Below are positions 4,901 to 5,531 of a stretch of DNA of 5,531 nt, in pieces (the stretch's first letter is position 1; each line of letters starts with the position of its first letter). The notes beneath the pieces are model-generated. The model worked only from the letters and a program-made list of their open reading frames with translations, was not told the DNA's origin and did not search any database. This stretch comes from an uncultured Corynebacterium sp. (GTDB taxonomy: Bacteria; Actinomycetota; Actinomycetes; Mycobacteriales; Mycobacteriaceae): NCBI GenBank assembly GCA_915275065.1, contig CAJZGD010000175.1:1-5531 (forward strand). The letters are read 5' to 3'. Position numbers and translations under genes: made by a program.

Positions 4901-5531
4901 ATGAAGCGTACGGTTATAGCGGCAGTAGGCACTGCGCTGCTAGCCTCCCTTAGCCTTAGTGCCTGTTCTACTAACTCCGGTAATAATATTGAGCTGACTG
5001 TATGGACCAGTCAGGAAGACCAAAAAGATCAAGACGCCTGGCTGCAAACCATGCAAGCCTGGTTCGAGGAAGACCATCCCGAACTGAATATCACCTGGCA
5101 CAACTCCGTGGTTCCGGCGGGTTCCGCTGTTGACACGGTGGGGCAAGACCCCGCTGCCGCCGCCGACGTTTACCAATTCGCCAATGACCAGTTGGGAACC
5201 CTGATGTCCGCGGGTGCCGTCGGGCAACTATCCGACAATGGTGAGGCGATGTTGAAGGGATACGCTGAAGAAAGCCTCCTCAACTCGGTCAAGGGGCCCG
5301 ACGATCAGTATTATGGCCTGCCCTACGAGCCCAACACCTGGTTCGTCTACTACGACAAATCCAAACTTAGCAGCGAGGAAGTCAACTCCTTCGACCTCAT
5401 GCTGGAGAAAGCCAAAGTCTCCTTCCCGCTGTCGAACTCCTGGTATATGCCCGCTTTCTATGCGGCGACCGGCACCACCTTCTTTGGCGAAGACGGTCTC
5501 GATGAGGAGGCCGGCATCCAACCCGGCGACA
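4901..5531 (+). CDS. ABC sugar-binding lipoprotein (MalE-like), C-terminus cut by window edge
   Basis: The 210 visible residues are the N-terminal half of an extracellular solute-binding protein of the CUT1 carbohydrate type, which captures an oligosaccharide outside the membrane and hands it to an ABC permease. The signal peptide is MKRTVIAAVGTALLASLSLS followed by the lipobox LSAC with Cys22, where diacylglycerol would be attached. The mature part opens IELTVWTSQEDQ (30-41), then AWFEEDHPELNITWH, DVYQFANDQLGTLMSAGAV and YYGLPYEPNTWFVYYDKSKL, all in the order expected for maltose/maltodextrin-type binding proteins. Full members have about 400-430 aa, so half is missing. The start follows an in-frame TGA and a nearby AAGGA. 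The GH13 glucosidase next door supports an alpha-glucoside as substrate, but the ligand cannot be read from sequence. Permease genes would be expected to follow to the right. Confidence 0.93.
   Translation, partial: MKRTVIAAVGTALLASLSLSACSTNSGNNIELTVWTSQEDQKDQDAWLQTMQAWFEEDHPELNITWHNSVVPAGSAVDTVGQDPAAAADVYQFANDQLGTLMSAGAVGQLSDNGEAMLKGYAEESLLNSVKGPDDQYYGLPYEPNTWFVYYDKSKLSSEEVNSFDLMLEKAKVSFPLSNSWYMPAFYAATGTTFFGEDGLDEEAGIQPGD

Overview
The window looks like chromosomal DNA of a high-GC Gram-positive bacterium. Coding sequence is rich in G/C-ending codons. The gene types (a GT4 glycosyltransferase, a cytoplasmic GH13 glucosidase, an AbiEi/DUF559-like orphan protein and a CUT1 sugar-binding lipoprotein) and the hexamers of TAnnnT type close to start codons suggest an actinobacterium. 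Corynebacterium or a close relative is my best guess, but it is an inference from style and not from a marker gene.

Layout, left to right. (1) 1-1041, minus strand: a GT4-type glycosyltransferase whose C-terminus lies beyond the left edge. (2) 1042-1465: an AT-richer intergenic region holding the likely glycosyltransferase promoter, two dyad-symmetric elements, a possible 37-codon ORF and the terminator of the next gene. (3) 1466-3010, minus strand: a complete GH13 alpha-glucosidase/alpha-amylase-family enzyme, 514 aa, with all three catalytic acids and no signal peptide. (4) 3011-3656: a 646-bp non-coding region. It contains three copies of an unusual element in which TAAGCTGGGGACC-like arms face each other 48-57 bp apart, a short 11-bp tandem repeat and a strong intrinsic terminator. 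(5) 3657-4775, minus strand: an AbiEi/DUF559-like protein with a PD-(D/E)XK-type nuclease fold at its C-terminus. (6) 4776-4900: a divergent promoter region with overlapping palindromes next to the ribosome binding site of the following gene. (7) 4901-5531, plus strand: the first 210 residues of a maltose/oligosaccharide-type ABC transporter binding lipoprotein, cut by the right edge.

The lipoprotein and the GH13 enzyme make sense together as uptake and intracellular breakdown of alpha-glucosides (maltodextrin or isomalto-oligosaccharides); presumably permease genes follow to the right. The DUF559-like gene sits between them with its own promoter and terminator and is probably unrelated in function. 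The glycosyltransferase also has its own promoter region and need not belong to the sugar locus.

The most unusual feature is the three-copy inverted-repeat array at 3064-3480, which no gene explains.
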